Assembly (NCBI GenBank): GCA_963969595.1
Contig: OZ018411.1
Coordinates: forward strand, 29,833,445 to 29,897,444
Reading direction: 5' to 3'
From: Neckera pumila
Taxonomy: Eukaryota; Streptophyta; Bryopsida; Hypnales; Neckeraceae
Length of the DNA stretch: 64,000 nucleotides
Part shown: positions 48,601-60,150 of the stretch, piece by piece
Layout: every line of letters begins with the position of its first letter
Position numbering within the stretch: position 1 is the first letter of the stretch
Program-made: the position numbers and the translations under genes
Notes under the pieces: generated by a model
Told to the model about the DNA's origin: nothing
Seen by the model: the letters and a program-made list of their open reading frames with translations, nothing else
Databases searched by the model: none

Positions 48601-49111
48601 TTGCCTTGTGCATTTCCTAAGTACGTCATCGGACCCCATAGCCAGTGCATGCACAATATGGAGGTGGGTTAGTCAAGAGCGTCGTGAGTATCCAACGTCC
48701 CCCCTTCAAAAAGAATACCAAGAGATGATGAGAGGTGTAGATGTAGTGGATCAATGCCGCATCAAATATACTACTCAGATAATGTCCCACAAGTGGTGGC
48801 ATCGCCTCTTGTTTTTTGTGCTTGACAGTTCTTTTGGGAATGCATATGTTTTGTATAAAGCACATTGGCTTGGGCGGAAGGACAAACATCGCCCTAGGCG
48901 TCCATTGTCAAGATCGGACTTCCATTATGAGGTGGCATCTTGGCTAACTAGACCAGTGTTTCAATTAGGTCGAACTGGGGGAAGTTTTAATATGTCAGGC
49001 CGGGGCATCCATGAGTGTCGCTCCGCAGGAATGTAGAGGAAGAAATGTCGGTTGTGTGGTCGTAAATAGAACAGGTTTTGCCCAGGGTGTGGAGGGGCAT
49101 TCTTGTGTTAG
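45616..49111 (+). pseudogene. piggyBac-like transposase, decayed
   Basis: Cut-and-paste transposase of the TTAA-specific DDE type. The N-terminal part (45616-46161) is unrecognised (DTWLQERNCTLRQRKKIVNC, LGWTERTPFPEYIDAVIQRV). It is followed by proline- and RG-rich stretches in other frames, so one or two frameshifts or an intron lie between 46090 and 46480. From 46427 to 49111 one frame is kept, broken by nine TAG/TGA stops. Core landmarks: FFKLFWPEANLATICRETNS (47738 on), CDEIMVAYKGRRCDIKQYMK (first Asp at 48167), KYGIKIW, YVYNLMVYEGR, FFTSPRL, TGTIKANRLGMP, GVDVVDQ and KWWHRLLFFVLDSSFGNAYV. The second catalytic Asp of the usual TDNFFTS motif is Tyr (TYRFFTS, 48404). The C-terminus has two CxxC pairs (CRLC, CPGC), remnant of the piggyBac Cys-rich domain. 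It is inactive as it stands. Confidence 0.88.
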
Positions 49112-50362
49112 TGAAGTTGCTATCGTCTAGTTCATACAATAGCGAAGTATGCGGCAAAGATATGGCTTTGATGCAGGGCAAGAAATTTAAAGTTTAGCAC
49201 GCTTTTGCAGGGAGAACAACGCCCGCCTAAAGTGGAAGGTCGATCATCACCAAGTCGGCAAAGTTGCGGTGTTTCAAGCGCGGTGCACTTGGAGGGGCAC
49301 TTCAATGAGGAATTAGTGACGTACCTAGCTTGGTTGGCGTCGGATTGATTAGTTGTACGAAGGTTTCATGTGGCTTCAAGAGTGATCGGTAGGAAAGCTT
49401 GTTGTTGAGGACTTTAGTTGCGACATTTTGTGATAGAAGGTTTTAGAAGTCGCCCCAAACTTTCAATGTGCACATTTTTGTAAGTGCACAAATACTTTGT
49501 ATTTTCGTTTGGTTTTGGCAACGTTGTTTTACCACCACCACGTTGCTGTGCATGGTCTCTTTCGTTATAAAGTTGGAAACTTGCAGAGTAAAACTGTCGC
49601 AACTGCTTTTTGCTTCACAGCACCCGGACTTTCTCTTGACCTGTAGTTGCTGCTTCTGACCATTGGATGTTGCCCATATGCTGCTACAGCCTAGAGCCTC
49701 TCAAGTTTTCTGGCACACAAGGTGCGTCCCACGCAGCACCCCAAACTCGGGGCAGCTCGACACTACATCGGGTTTTGGCAGAAGAGGAACAAATTGGCCA
49801 CTGAAAGTCTTCGCATTAAAGATTGCGGCGGTCAGTTTTTTTGAATTTTTTTTTGTCTATTGCCTATTACAAGAGATTCAAAATGAACCAAAGTAATTTG
49901 CCAAAATGTGTGATTCCATTTGCTAGCTAATTTTCTTCATTGAAAGCCTTGAAATTGAACCGTTTGACATGTCTCCAAAGCATCCCTCGAGTATGACAAG
50001 CCTTTGTGCTTTTTTCCATTTTTTCCATTCAGGTGCTGAGTTTATGTGCCTGTGGACAATTCTCTAATTCATTGTTAATGCTACATCGTAGTTTTGTGGG
50101 GGTCAAGCAACCCTTGAAGTCATTTTTCCTGGTGTTTTGGACGGATTCCTGCAGTACCGTACCAGGTCCTACGAGAAGGATAAGGCATTGAAAAGGTTGA
50201 ATCAACGGCCAAATTTTTGGGAGGACATTCCTAGACAACCTCAGCACCTAATTGTACAGTTGGATGTATCACTACTACCTTCAATGCTCTCCAATTAATT
50301 AACATATTCAGGCAACTTTTACAAGTTCTTTGGCAGCACAAAAACTGAATGTCACTTTGGGG
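49112..50362 (+). other. 3' non-coding part of the piggyBac element
   Basis: Moderate-GC sequence between the transposase end and the right terminus. No second gene is recognised; short frames show no family features. It may be the internal region that cis-acting transposition sequences occupy in this superfamily, or captured DNA. Confidence 0.4.
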
Positions 50363-50989
50363 TTAAATCATTGTAGTAGAGAATTGAGTTGAGAGTCTAG
50401 GGAAAAAATAATCCAAAAAAACTTAATTTTCATTATTAAAAAAATTGTTAAGTAGAAGTAGGTACGAGATAGAAGGAAAATCTAAAATTATAATATCTTT
50501 TATATGGAATTAAAAAACATTAATCCCAATGGTGAATTGTTCTAGCAAAAAAATGAAACCTTGTGGAACTTTTTTTTTGAAAAATTGTAAAGATTGTAAA
50601 GCATTCAAAATGAATCCTAGAAGTTATTTCTTTCAAAAAGATGCTCTAAGTGCCCGAAAAATAAGATTGTCCATAACTTTCTCATAAAAAATCCAAATGA
50701 AATGAATCAAAGCTTTCCAAATATACAAAAATATAATCTATTAGAAAAAAAAAAGTTTAAAAATTTAAATTTAATTAATTAATTTTTTTTATTGCCCCCG
50801 AAACACTGTTTTGAGCTTATTTGGACATAACTTTTTTCTTGGGCACCGATTGAAAAAATAATTACAAGGCTTAGCAGTTTTTTTATCTTGAAAAGAAGTT
50901 TTGGAAAATCACCACAAAAATTCAGCCCATATGTACTTGCCTAAAATCCCCATTTGTCCTTTGAAGGGACAATGGGCTTTTAGGGGTTA

Positions 50990-52400
50990 TGGGAAGTCTA
51001 CTATGCAAGAATGATTATATGGATGGTATTGGCTATTTCCTCTTGAAAAGGTTTGAAGGACCTCTTCATTTGCCAGCTTGGCAGTTGTTCTATGGTTAAT
51101 GCATCTTAAAATCGTCATTTCTAAGGCCAATCTTGACCTTCTTGCCAGATGGGTACTTTCCATTTGTTCAAAAAAAAAAAAAAGTGTTCAAAGGATGATT
51201 TCATTATTAACAAAGAAAGTACCTATTAATCCAATAGTAGGAGCATTTTGGTGACTCATCTTTGTTATGGCATGCTTTCAAGGTTAATAGTTTGTTGGAT
51301 TGTGGAGGCATTGCTTGGACTTAGGATGTATAGAGGCCATTCATTTTAAGTGACAAATATGGTGCATATACCTTATTATTTTAAAAATAAAAAAATAAAG
51401 AACATTGGATGGAAAAAAAGTCATACAAAAATCCATGTCACTATAGACTAAATTGATTCATCCCTTCATTAACCCGTAAATGACTATTTCAGATCATTGT
51501 ATCTTTCATATATATACCAAAGGTTGCATGTAAAAGTAGAACATACTAAGAGCATGCCCACCTGACCACTGATTGAAGCCCTCCATCACTATAAATCACT
51601 GGGTTCTAGGTGGTTTTCAAGCCTCCAAAATGAAAGCTTTGGTAATAGGGGCATCTGCCAAGTGTTGGGTGGTAGCTCTGATGCAAATTGTTTCAGTTTT
51701 GTCCATGCTTTCATCTTTCTTTTTCATTCCTATTGGATATATAGCTTATTTGTCATCCAAGATTATAATGGAAGAAGAGTTCCAAGTATTTAGGAAAGCA
51801 AATACCTTTCATCTGGTATGTAGGAGGGGTGGAAACTCAAGTGGATGGATGGACCTTTTTGCTCATAATCCAATTTAAGTGAAGGTCCCTCTATGTTGTT
51901 GCTCTTGTTTCTTGCTTCTAGTTCATAGTGGAAGCGAGTGTATTGTTGTTTTTGTTTGTAAAAATTACCCTTGGCAATGTCTGAGTCCAAAACTATGCTT
52001 TATTTTTTTAGTCAAAATCCACTTGGTCATTTAATTAAAATAAGTGAAGTAATTTATAGTAAATCTCAGGTCATTATATGCACATTTTATACAAATTTGA
52101 AGTTGGTTGGATAAGTTGTAGATTTTGAAATGGGTTTCAAATGTCAAATTTACTTCATGTTCTACAATCATTCCTAGTTTATTAATATTTGGGCTCCATT
52201 TGGAACTGGCTAGTATACTGTAAAAAAAAAAAAAAAAATTTATATATATATATATATACAAATGGGAAACGCATAGCATTAAACAAAAAGACCAACTACA
52301 AAACGGCCAAGCCAAAAAGCTGGACAATGAAGAGAGAGCAAGCATAAAAGAGAACGAGTGACTAAGAATGCCTAATTAAATAAACAAAGAGGGCCCCCCT
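50990..52400. other. Intergenic with simple repeats
   Basis: A poly-A tract lies near 51170. A solitary GAGCATGCCCACC end after TAA (51547-51549) looks like a lone left end of the GAGCA MITE group; no partner was found. Poly-A plus (TA)n lies at 52221-52258. No gene is supported. Confidence 0.45.
52221..52258. repeat. Poly-A and (TA)n simple repeat
   Basis: Sixteen or more A residues followed by TTTATATATATATATATATA. It adjoins sequence reading 'gggaaacgcatagcattaaac', which could be a retroposon tail on the minus strand, but the evidence is thin. Confidence 0.8.
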
Positions 52401-53369
52401 CCTTGTTCCAACTAATCTGATTGCCAACAGGAGTACATGGGAACACGTTGAAATAATATTTTCAGTATCTAATTAAAATGGTAAAAACATGCAGAAATGC
52501 AAGTACTGAGGACAAAGCCTGTCGTCGCATAAGTTTGCTATTTGTTTTCGATGTTCAATAAATCCTAGTGGATACTGCGTTTCGTGCAGGATGTGTACTT
52601 GCCTGAAGCACATTGAAAAGATAGTTGTAGAAGGAGAATGTTGTTCACTAACGGGAATGTTACGTATTAGTCTTAAATGAAAACAGAATGTCGCGAGTAG
52701 TTTGCTGTATCGCCCAAGGACCCGACTTGTAAGCGAAAAAATGATTGCATAGTACAAATTTTTCGTCTCATTGTCAAAGGTTCGGAGAAACAAGAGCCAA
52801 GAGGCTCTGTATATGTAAATTTGCAAATGCAACTGGAGTCCTAGTTGCTTAGTTCTAGCAGTCAAGCGTAATGCTCTGCTAAGTGTAACAAGCCAGCCGG
52901 TATAGTTCTCACAGTAAACCCTCCCACAAGACTACAAGATTTCAAGTGTTAAGGACAAGCGGCATGCGGTGTACAGTTTCAAACAATATGCGGAAATTAA
53001 AGACTTTCGAATAGTATTAGACTATCACAAAATTTATAGTCTAGTCAACATTAAACCCTCTATTACCTGTGCACTCTAGGCTTGCAGGTCAATAGTATAC
53101 AGACAGCCTCAGCACTCTCGTTGGGCAGTTTCTAACGTGGCCTGCCCACAGCAACTGAAAAACTCAGGATTGCCTCTGAAAACTAAGGCTTCTAAGGCAA
53201 CCTACTGATTAATATTCAGCATAAGAAACGCTATAGGAAAATATATGATACAGAAGGCTAAAACTAGAGTTCTGCAATTCACAATGTGGGCATCCAGCGA
53301 AGGGCGACAGAATTGATGAACTCCTGTACAGCTCCCCCATACCAGCCTCGAACATGGGCAGTTGTTCAC
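52401..53369 (-). other. Downstream/3' region of the small basic gene
   Basis: Composition is gene-like (moderate GC). The open frame 52473-52865 on the minus strand has no recognisable domain. This could be the 3' untranslated region of the gene at 53370-54501, possibly with further exons that I cannot place. Confidence 0.35.
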
Positions 53370-54501
53370 TCAAGAGTCAAGCTTCAATGTCAGCGAAGGT
53401 TTCAGCACTCCCTGAAAGGTGCTCTCCAGTGCCTGCAATATTCGCAGCACATATGTCAGTGACAGACTAAGAAAGATAAGGAACATACCTACACGATGTA
53501 GGGGATAGCTGAATGTATCTTCGGTACACACACGGTCCACAAGCATACACATGGCCCACAGGCACACTTCCAGTTCTCGAGCAAAGAGAGTTCTCTCATT
53601 GTGTATACTTGAGCCAAACTTCTGGAATACACAAGACTCTGTTGCTTTTGAAAAATTAAGGATTAGCTCCATGATGCGAGTACTGCAAGACTCTCATTAG
53701 TAGACAGAACAGCAAGAGCGACTTACCTTAGGTGGACCCCAAGGGTTCAGGAGCCGCATCGGCTTGCGATTTCGGGCCAGCACACCTTTTGTAACTGGGG
53801 ATACCAGGGAATCGGTTGGGCTCATATAACTGCAAGGACAACTAAACTGTTACAACACGACCGAGACAATATCTAGCAGCTTGCCGCTATGATAGTTCTC
53901 GGTTCGGCGGGAGATATTTCGCACAGAACACTGCTCATAAATTGAAGCACAACAGGAAGTCCATGATATGCGCCAGCAATACGAAGCCCGCATCAATATA
54001 AAAGGACAACTGATGAAGAAACTACAACTTCTTGGCTTCTAATCCTTCGATGGCGTAACTCAAAGCGCCAAATTGTGACACTGAAGTGCAGAGTTCTAAA
54101 ATCTAGGACCGGTTGTATAAAACTGAGGTTCCACACGGGTGCCTGGAAAGCGCCAATCTATCGTTATCTCGCCATTGTAATGAATCTGCCGTTTTAGGAT
54201 GGAGACAAAAGCAATTCCAGGAAGAGATAGGACTGCACCGTTCCGGGTAGCTCATGGCGCTCCTGGCCGGGACCTTGACAGGATTCGGCACGGCTTTACG
54301 CTTCACATCCTCTCCCTTCTTGTTTCGCTCCCTAAGAATGGGAGGCACAGGTGCAGGCATCTTGAACAACTTCGCATCCATGCGTTGTCGCTCCTTGGGA
54401 CTAAGTGCGGCCATGGCACTGCTGCGCTTGAGGTTTCCAAGAAGAGGCGCGCTGTCATTGTCCAACGACAGCCGATTCTCCGACGGCTGTTGGTTCTCCA
54501 T
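53370..54501 (-). CDS. Unrecognised small basic protein, SPTD...SPVTK motif
   Basis: Three exons joined by GT-AG introns with matching phase: 54239-54501, 53727-53829, 53370-53432, giving 142 residues. I do not recognise the family. Visible: an acidic/polar N-terminus (ENRLSLDNDSAPLLGNLKRS), a Lys/Arg-rich centre (LSPKERQRMDAKLFKM, PPILRERNKKGEDVKRKA), then YMSPTDSLVSPVTKGVLARN in exon 2 with two Ser-Pro sites, and RKPMRLLNPWGPPK. It has no membrane segment and no enzyme motif. The basic and SP-rich make-up suggests a nuclear or cell-cycle-regulated adaptor, but this is only a guess. The frame is open upstream of the chosen Met to an acceptor at 54555, so a longer N-terminus through a leader exon is possible. 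The last intron (53433-53726) could hide a short exon. A correct splice model is supported by continuous sense across both junctions. Confidence 0.6.
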
Positions 54502-54549
54502 CTGTTCTTGGTTACTCCTCACACGAAGTACTCCAGAACGAGTCTCAAG

Positions 54550-55130
54550 AAGACCTGTTACAACGACTGAACAACAACACCACATCAATTTTGGTTTGCA
54601 CAAGAGCACCAAACCAACACCGAATTACAACTCCTCAATTAGAAAGGTTAGATCCGTAGTCAAGCAATCGACCGACATGGAGAAAGAGACGAAGAAGCAA
54701 GCAGGCTATTCCACAATGCAGACTCTATCTGCATCAGACTCTGCACTTGCTTAATGATCTCACAGTACTTCACAAAATCTCAAAGAGACTCTGTCACAAC
54801 GACTCTACATCACATAAATTATCGTTTGCACAAGAGCACCAAACCAACACTGAATTCTACCTCCTTGAATTGAAAGCTCCGCAGTCATCGACGGGTGCAC
54901 ACAAAGAGCAGTAATTCCACAAGGCAGTCCCTATCTGTATCAGACTCTACATTTGCAAAATGCTCACACAGTACTTCAAAAGAACCTCATAAACCTGTCA
55001 CAACGACTCAATTCAATACCAAATTTTCGTTTGCACAAGAACACCGCACCAACACCAAATTCTACCTCTTTAATTTGGAAGCTCCGCTGTCATCGATCAG
55101 TCCACACAAAGAGTACGAGCCGAAGAAGGC
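54550..55130 (-). repeat. Tandem triplication upstream of the small basic gene
   Basis: On the plus strand three units of about 220 bases begin near 54553, 54788 and 54997. Each contains 'ctgt.acaacgact', 'tttgcacaagagcaccaaaccaacac', 'aattctacctcc', 'gaattgaaagctccg', 'agtcatcgac' and 'tatctg.atcagactct'. On the minus strand each unit carries an acceptor-like GTCGTTGTGACAG and a donor-like GGAG|GTAGAATT; in the copy nearest the coding exon the donor GT is lost. This looks like tandem copying of a leader exon plus intron. Confidence 0.7.
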
Positions 55131-55620
55131 AGGCTCTGTAGCGCGGGATTCAAGACGAATTGGAGATGAAATAGAGCACCATAGACAGCGAGAAATTTGT
55201 CAATGCAGAGAGCAGGTAACGGGTGACAGGACAATGAGAAGTGGGGGTTAAGAAGGTATGGGAAAGGGGAGAGAGGCGTGCGGAAATTAGAGCTAGTTCG
55301 TGGGATGGCTATGGAGTTGCTCAGGTGAACGTTGCAACAACGAACACCAGGTCGAGTGAACGTTCAACGGAAACGGCGACAACCGACAGGTTGGGTTGGG
55401 TTGGGTCGGGTCGGGCCTACCCGCCGTTTCCTCGGGCCACGTCAGCGCAAACCCTGGGTCAGGATATTGACCCTGGTAAACCAACAGGAATAGAAATCCA
55501 TTGTCCATAAGGTGGGTACAACAAATCTGCCACAAATTGGTACTGTGCCCAGTTACTATTATACTGGTCATACCGTACATGTAGGTCAGTTTTGTAAATA
55601 ACTCGGGAAAATTTGGAAGA
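55131..55620 (-). promoter_or_regulatory. Probable promoter/leader of the small basic gene
   Basis: A moderate-GC block upstream of the tandem units. It has a TTGGG/TCGGG short tandem (55389-55415). The transcription start is not determinable. Confidence 0.3.
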
Positions 55621-56600
55621 TGTCAAAATTAAAAAAATTATTTACAACTATTTCTAAAAATCTAAAATAATTGTTTTTGAGAAAAATTAGAAAAAGCAAC
55701 ACCTTTACGCATGAATAGAAAGAATCAATCCAAATAGGAGCATCCTCATAAAGTGCCAAAAATAAAAAAACTCCTATCGCCTTGCCGAATTGTCGAATTG
55801 TGAAAAACTAAATTATTTCGGCAGGACAATGCCAAAATTGCCCTGCACATACAATATTATGTTCATAATATTGTTTACCAATGTTGGGGATTCCATTTTG
55901 CTTGCGCAAAAAGGGCGAGCCCCCTAAGCACTAAAAGCCACCACCTATATCGACAGGGCTATCCAACCAATCCAATTGCAAGATTTATAATTTAAATTCT
56001 CCTCTAGGGATATAGGGGGGAATGATACCTCCACCTGGGGGGAGGTATCATGCCTAGTAAATAATGTTATGCGGTTGTTGGCAAGTGAAAGGAGGTTCCA
56101 ATGCACCAAACAACTTGACATTTGAATACAATATGCAAAAGTTATGAAGGGTCAAAATTTGATTCTAAAATCATTTCTTTCACATAGGTACATAATTGAT
56201 TTTGGAAATGTACACAAACTAAAGATGGTGGTTCTAGGTTAGGGGCAATTTGGGGGGTATCTACAGTATATATTTTTTGACTAGTCCACCACATCTCCTA
56301 ACCTTGTAAAGACCAATTTTTTCATTTTTTTTCATTTTTTATGAAGTGCCAAAATGCCGTTGTGAAATGTTTTGTGATGCTCTAAACTTCAACATTCATC
56401 TACATATTGGATAGAAAATATCACATTAACACATATCACATTAACACATATCACATATCCATAATCTCCCAATTTCATCTATGATCTCTAGATTTCATCC
56501 AAGATTTTTTTTTAATTTGAAGTTTTATGGCAAAAAACCTCACATTTTGTTGTCATTTTTAGCCAAATTCTTTTTTATCTAGTACAGTCTCACACTAAAA
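55621..56600. other. Intergenic, no gene seen
   Basis: AT-rich sequence. Contains a 17-bp tandem (ATATCACATTAACACAT, about 2.5 units, 56418-56457). No coding features. Confidence 0.5.
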
Positions 56601-56619
56601 AATCCAAGAAAAAGCCCTA

Positions 56620-57500
56620 GTAAAGATGGGCATGATCACTGATTTCAAGGCTCCTTGCCCATTACTTTGTTTGCTACCATTTTCCAACGAGATATGAATG
56701 AAAATTTTTAAATTAATTTTTCAGAGATGAAGTCATATGTCTAGTACAAGTCATAAAATTTTCAAACTTCTTGGTAAAAATTTGAAATTACTATGACTTT
56801 TTTTAGGGAAAAAAAGAAGAAAATTCATGTCAAATACATAAATACATAAAAAAATTGAAAATTTCATAATAAATAGATGTATATTGTAGTGTAGAACATC
56901 ATGATATAACAAAATTTATTGTGTAGGTCATTCTAAAATTAAAAAAGCAACAAACCATGGTAATAAGTCCAAAGTTTATATTGCTATAAAGTATTGAAAT
57001 TTACAAATTTTTCAAAGTTCAACTGGAGTAGAAACTCCACTTGATACACTTCATTTCATTCGTTTTGGACTCAAATTCGAAAAATATCATTTTTATAGCT
57101 GAAATTCACATTGAGAGTAAACAGCAAGAAATAACTAAAATAGACTACAAAGGGCATCCGAGGATTAAGCATCTTCTTCTTTAGAAAAATCAATAATACC
57201 ATAATAAGGGAATTTGCAATCTGATTCACTAAAAATTTACTCAAGTATCTTCAACAAAAAAAAATTGGGTAAAAAAATATATCTTTTCCATCCTATAGTC
57301 TTAGGTGAAGTCATCCATTGGACACTTAGTATTTGCAGCAATGTTATCAGGTTAATGATAGTTTATAGCAGTGGCATTATTTAAAATAAAATATATCCGG
57401 AACCTAGTGAATGCTTCCCCATGCGAGGTACTAGAATATTAAGGTAAAATCACCCAAAACCATCCTTGTATCTACTATTGAACAAGTAAATTCCAATAAT
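56620..57500 (+). repeat. Dispersed repeat D, copy 2 (uninterrupted)
   Basis: Aligns with 15190-15740 and then directly with 16393 onward. 'agactacaaagggcatccgagg' is followed by TTAA (57175-57178) and GCATCTTCTTCTTTAG. It is therefore the unoccupied form of the site that holds the TTAA element at 15741-16392. Confidence 0.7.
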
Positions 57501-58329
57501 CCTTAGCCCCCTATAGAACATTGTAAGTCCCACAAGCATTTTGAAAGTCCATACTTGAATTTTCACATAGTTTTTGTTTTAAGTGCTTTTAAACTTAATT
57601 AAGAAAATTTAGCTCCAACGACCTACTCTTTTTACTCCAATTTTTTTTTTTCAAAATTGTTAAAATTAAAATTTTTGTGATACTTTGAAGGTAGTATCTT
57701 GAACCTTTTCTATCGAATTTCTCTTGGTGTGAGCTTACAAAGTTCATCAATTACACCGTGATGTTTGCCACTATAATGTCTTTAGATAATCATATAGAAT
57801 TCAATTTGATGATAAAAGTATGAAAAAAAATGTGATGAATTTTAGATATATATTATTATCTGTAAAATGTATCAAATTTTTGAAATGTACACTTTAATGT
57901 AGAAATTGAATGAAGTTTGACCAAGCTTGGACAAGATATGTCTTTTAAGGATTGAAAGACATTATAGAAGTTTTTGGTCCTTTGGATAATCACACCTAAG
58001 TCCATAACATTGTATAATTAGGTAATGGTCCTTTCCATGATAGGAAGGTATTATGCCTCCTTAGATGCTTGGAAGGGACTTTCAAAATAATTCAAAGGTT
58101 GGAGTTGATTGAGGAGCCATAGAGGATAATTTTGTTCATTGTAAGGGGCCCCTTTTCAAAGATGCAAAAGGCCCTTGGCCTCATTGGTGAACAATGTTAT
58201 GTCTGTAAGATGGAAAAAAATGTTTTTTCATGCATTTTTTTGGAAGTTGTTTGAGTACAAATTCCCTCATTATCGTATTATTTATTTTCTAAAGAAGAAG
58301 ATGCTTAATCCATGGATCACCCTTGAAGT
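57501..58329. other. Intergenic, no gene seen
   Basis: AT-rich sequence without supported coding features. Confidence 0.5.
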
Positions 58330-58850
58330 GTATTTTGGCCGTTTCTTGCTATTTATTGAACTTAGCCATAAAATGGACATTTTTCAAATTTGATTCCAAC
58401 TAAGGAATTGAAGCTTATCGAGTGTAGTTTCTTTTTCAACTAGAAAAATTGAAAAATTCGTAAATTTCAGTTTTTTATAGCAATATGAACTTTGGGCATA
58501 TTACCATGGTTGTTGAATTTGTGGATTTTTTTAATTTTAGGTGATACGATAACTTTGGTTTATACCAAGATGTAATACACTATAATAGACATCTATGGTG
58601 AACCTTTTAGATTTTTTGAATATATTTGATATTTGATATTCATTTTTCATCATTTTTTCCATAAAAATGCATAGTAATATTCCAAAATTTAGAATATTTT
58701 GTGATTTATTGTAGACATATGACTTCATCTTTCAAAAATAAACCAAAGTTTTTTTCATTCATATCTAGTTGCAAAATAGTAGCAAACAAAGTGATGGATA
58801 GTGAAGCTTGAAATTAGTGGTTATAGGCTCATCCTTTAAATGTTAAACCA
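58330..58850 (-). repeat. Dispersed repeat D, copy 3 (inverted)
   Basis: On the minus strand it follows the same order as copies 1 and 2: 'gatatgaatga', 'gatgaagtcatatgtc', 'tagatgtctattatagtgtattacatc', 'aacttt', 'ttgaaaaagaaactacactcgataagcttcaattcc'. It lies about 1 kb from copy 2 in opposite orientation, so copies 2 and 3 may be the arms of one larger palindromic element. Confidence 0.6.
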
Positions 58851-60150
58851 TGTCCCCCAAAGTGTCATTAAACTATTCTTATATTTAACTACAACTAATT
58901 GACTGCTAATTTCTTTAGATTTTGGTTTTAGGACTAGACAATGTGACGGTTTTAGTAGCCTAGAGAATTCCACTTTGAAAATTCATAGAAATTACATGTC
59001 TTATCCAAAAAACAAAAAAATTTCAAATACATGATGAAACTACTAATACTACAAAAAGGTGCCTCCAACTATATTTAATTGTTATTTTGATAGTTTTAGG
59101 TGTTTTCACCTTATTATGCAATATATATCACAATTTCAAGATTTCATATTTCATCAATTGTGTTTTCATCTATGAAACCTTTTGGGTACCATTGCATTGC
59201 AATAATGTTTGTTTTTGTCTAGTACATAAAATTCAAGTTGTGTCATGATTTCATTTAATTGTTACAATTTTTTGACACATTACTATTCATTACTTTTCAT
59301 TTATCTTTTTTTGATAAAGACTAATGACATCTAGATGACTTAACAATTAATTCATGTCCATGATGAAACTTTAAGTATTGTTACAATTTCCCCCCATACT
59401 TGTGTGCTACTCTTGAGGGATTTGGAAAGGAAGCTTTTCATTGAATGATAGATGCTACATATGAGGAAGTTTGAGTGGACCTTATCAACAAGCTCATTAA
59501 TACCTACCAAGCTTTTGGGCCATCCCATTAGTTATGCCAAAAAAACTTTGACGCTTCAAATGCAAAAGCTTCATTTTTTTTTGGATTTGTAGTCATACAA
59601 TCTTAAATTAGACTTGATATAGATACACAACAATATTGCTTGAGGATCCAAAAGATTACAATGTTGATCATAGAAGTTTTAAAACTGTAAAAGTAATTTG
59701 AAGCTTTTCAATCCTCTTTTTACTTGTCAAATCTACAATTATGATTATAAAAAAGATATAAAGTTTAAGGAATTATCATAAAGGACCATACTAATATCTG
59801 ACATCATAAAATTTGCTTCAAAATTTATTTAAATAAATTTTTAATGTGATGTGGACCATCACCTCCACCACCACCACCATACAATTTCCAAGTTATTCTA
59901 GGGCTTCACTCAAAATCAAGTTTTGCAATGGATACCCTAGCATAATTCTTTGAATAGAAACATCATAAATGTTTATTATTCCAATTCATTATTTACAAAT
60001 AGAATAGACTTGAAGGAGTATACACTCAGTAAGAAAGTACTAACAATAGTCATTTGCCAAGATTTTATTTAACTTAAGTTTTGTCGATACCAAATTATCT
60101 CATGCATTTAGAATTAAATGTTTTACACATCTATATTTTGATTCTTGAAA
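58851..60150. other. Intergenic, no gene seen
   Basis: AT-rich sequence. A small CCA repeat (CACCTCCACCACCACCACCA) lies at about 59860. No gene is supported. Confidence 0.5.

Larger units (their letters stand above)
44870..50362 (+). mobile_element. piggyBac-superfamily transposon, 5.5 kb, TTAA-flanked
   Basis: Left end CCCCAAAGCGTCACAG after TTAA (44866-44869); right end on the minus strand CCCCAAAGTGACATTC, then TTAA (50363-50366). The shared terminal inverted repeat is short (CCCCAAAG). Removing the element restores GAGCTTTAAATC followed by 'gaattgagttgagagtctagg', matching the uninterrupted family A copy at 26204-26250. That proves boundaries and target duplication. It carries one decayed transposase gene (45616-49111) with about 0.75 kb of 5' and 1.25 kb of 3' non-coding sequence. 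It is clearly GC-richer than the AT-rich family A flanks. Confidence 0.9.
44619..50986 (+). mobile_element. TTAA-flanked element, family A copy 4 (host of piggyBac)
   Basis: Left end TCCCTAAAGGTCCAAGGCC after TTAA (44615-44618). Right end GACAATGGGCTTTTAGGGG, followed by TTAT where TTAA is expected (one mutation). The two parts, 44619-44869 and 50367-50986, add to about 870 bp and align with family A copy 1 along its length ('gaattgagttgagagtctagg', 'aagattgtccataactttctca', 'ttttgagcttatttggacataac'). The 5.5-kb piggyBac element occupies its middle. Confidence 0.85.

Noticed and set aside
46964..49069. TAG/TGA recoding to explain in-frame stops in the transposase
   Set aside because: The eIF2B alpha gene ends with TAG and the two other minus-strand genes end with TGA at the expected family C-termini, so both codons act as normal stops in this genome.
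51547..52000. A complete GAGCA-type MITE starting at 51550
   Set aside because: The left end is present after TAA, but no matching inverted right end followed by TAA was found.
54254..54754. Plus-strand frame of 166 residues
   Set aside because: It overlaps the minus-strand coding exon 54239-54501 and the tandem repeats; the minus-strand frame splices correctly and this one does not.
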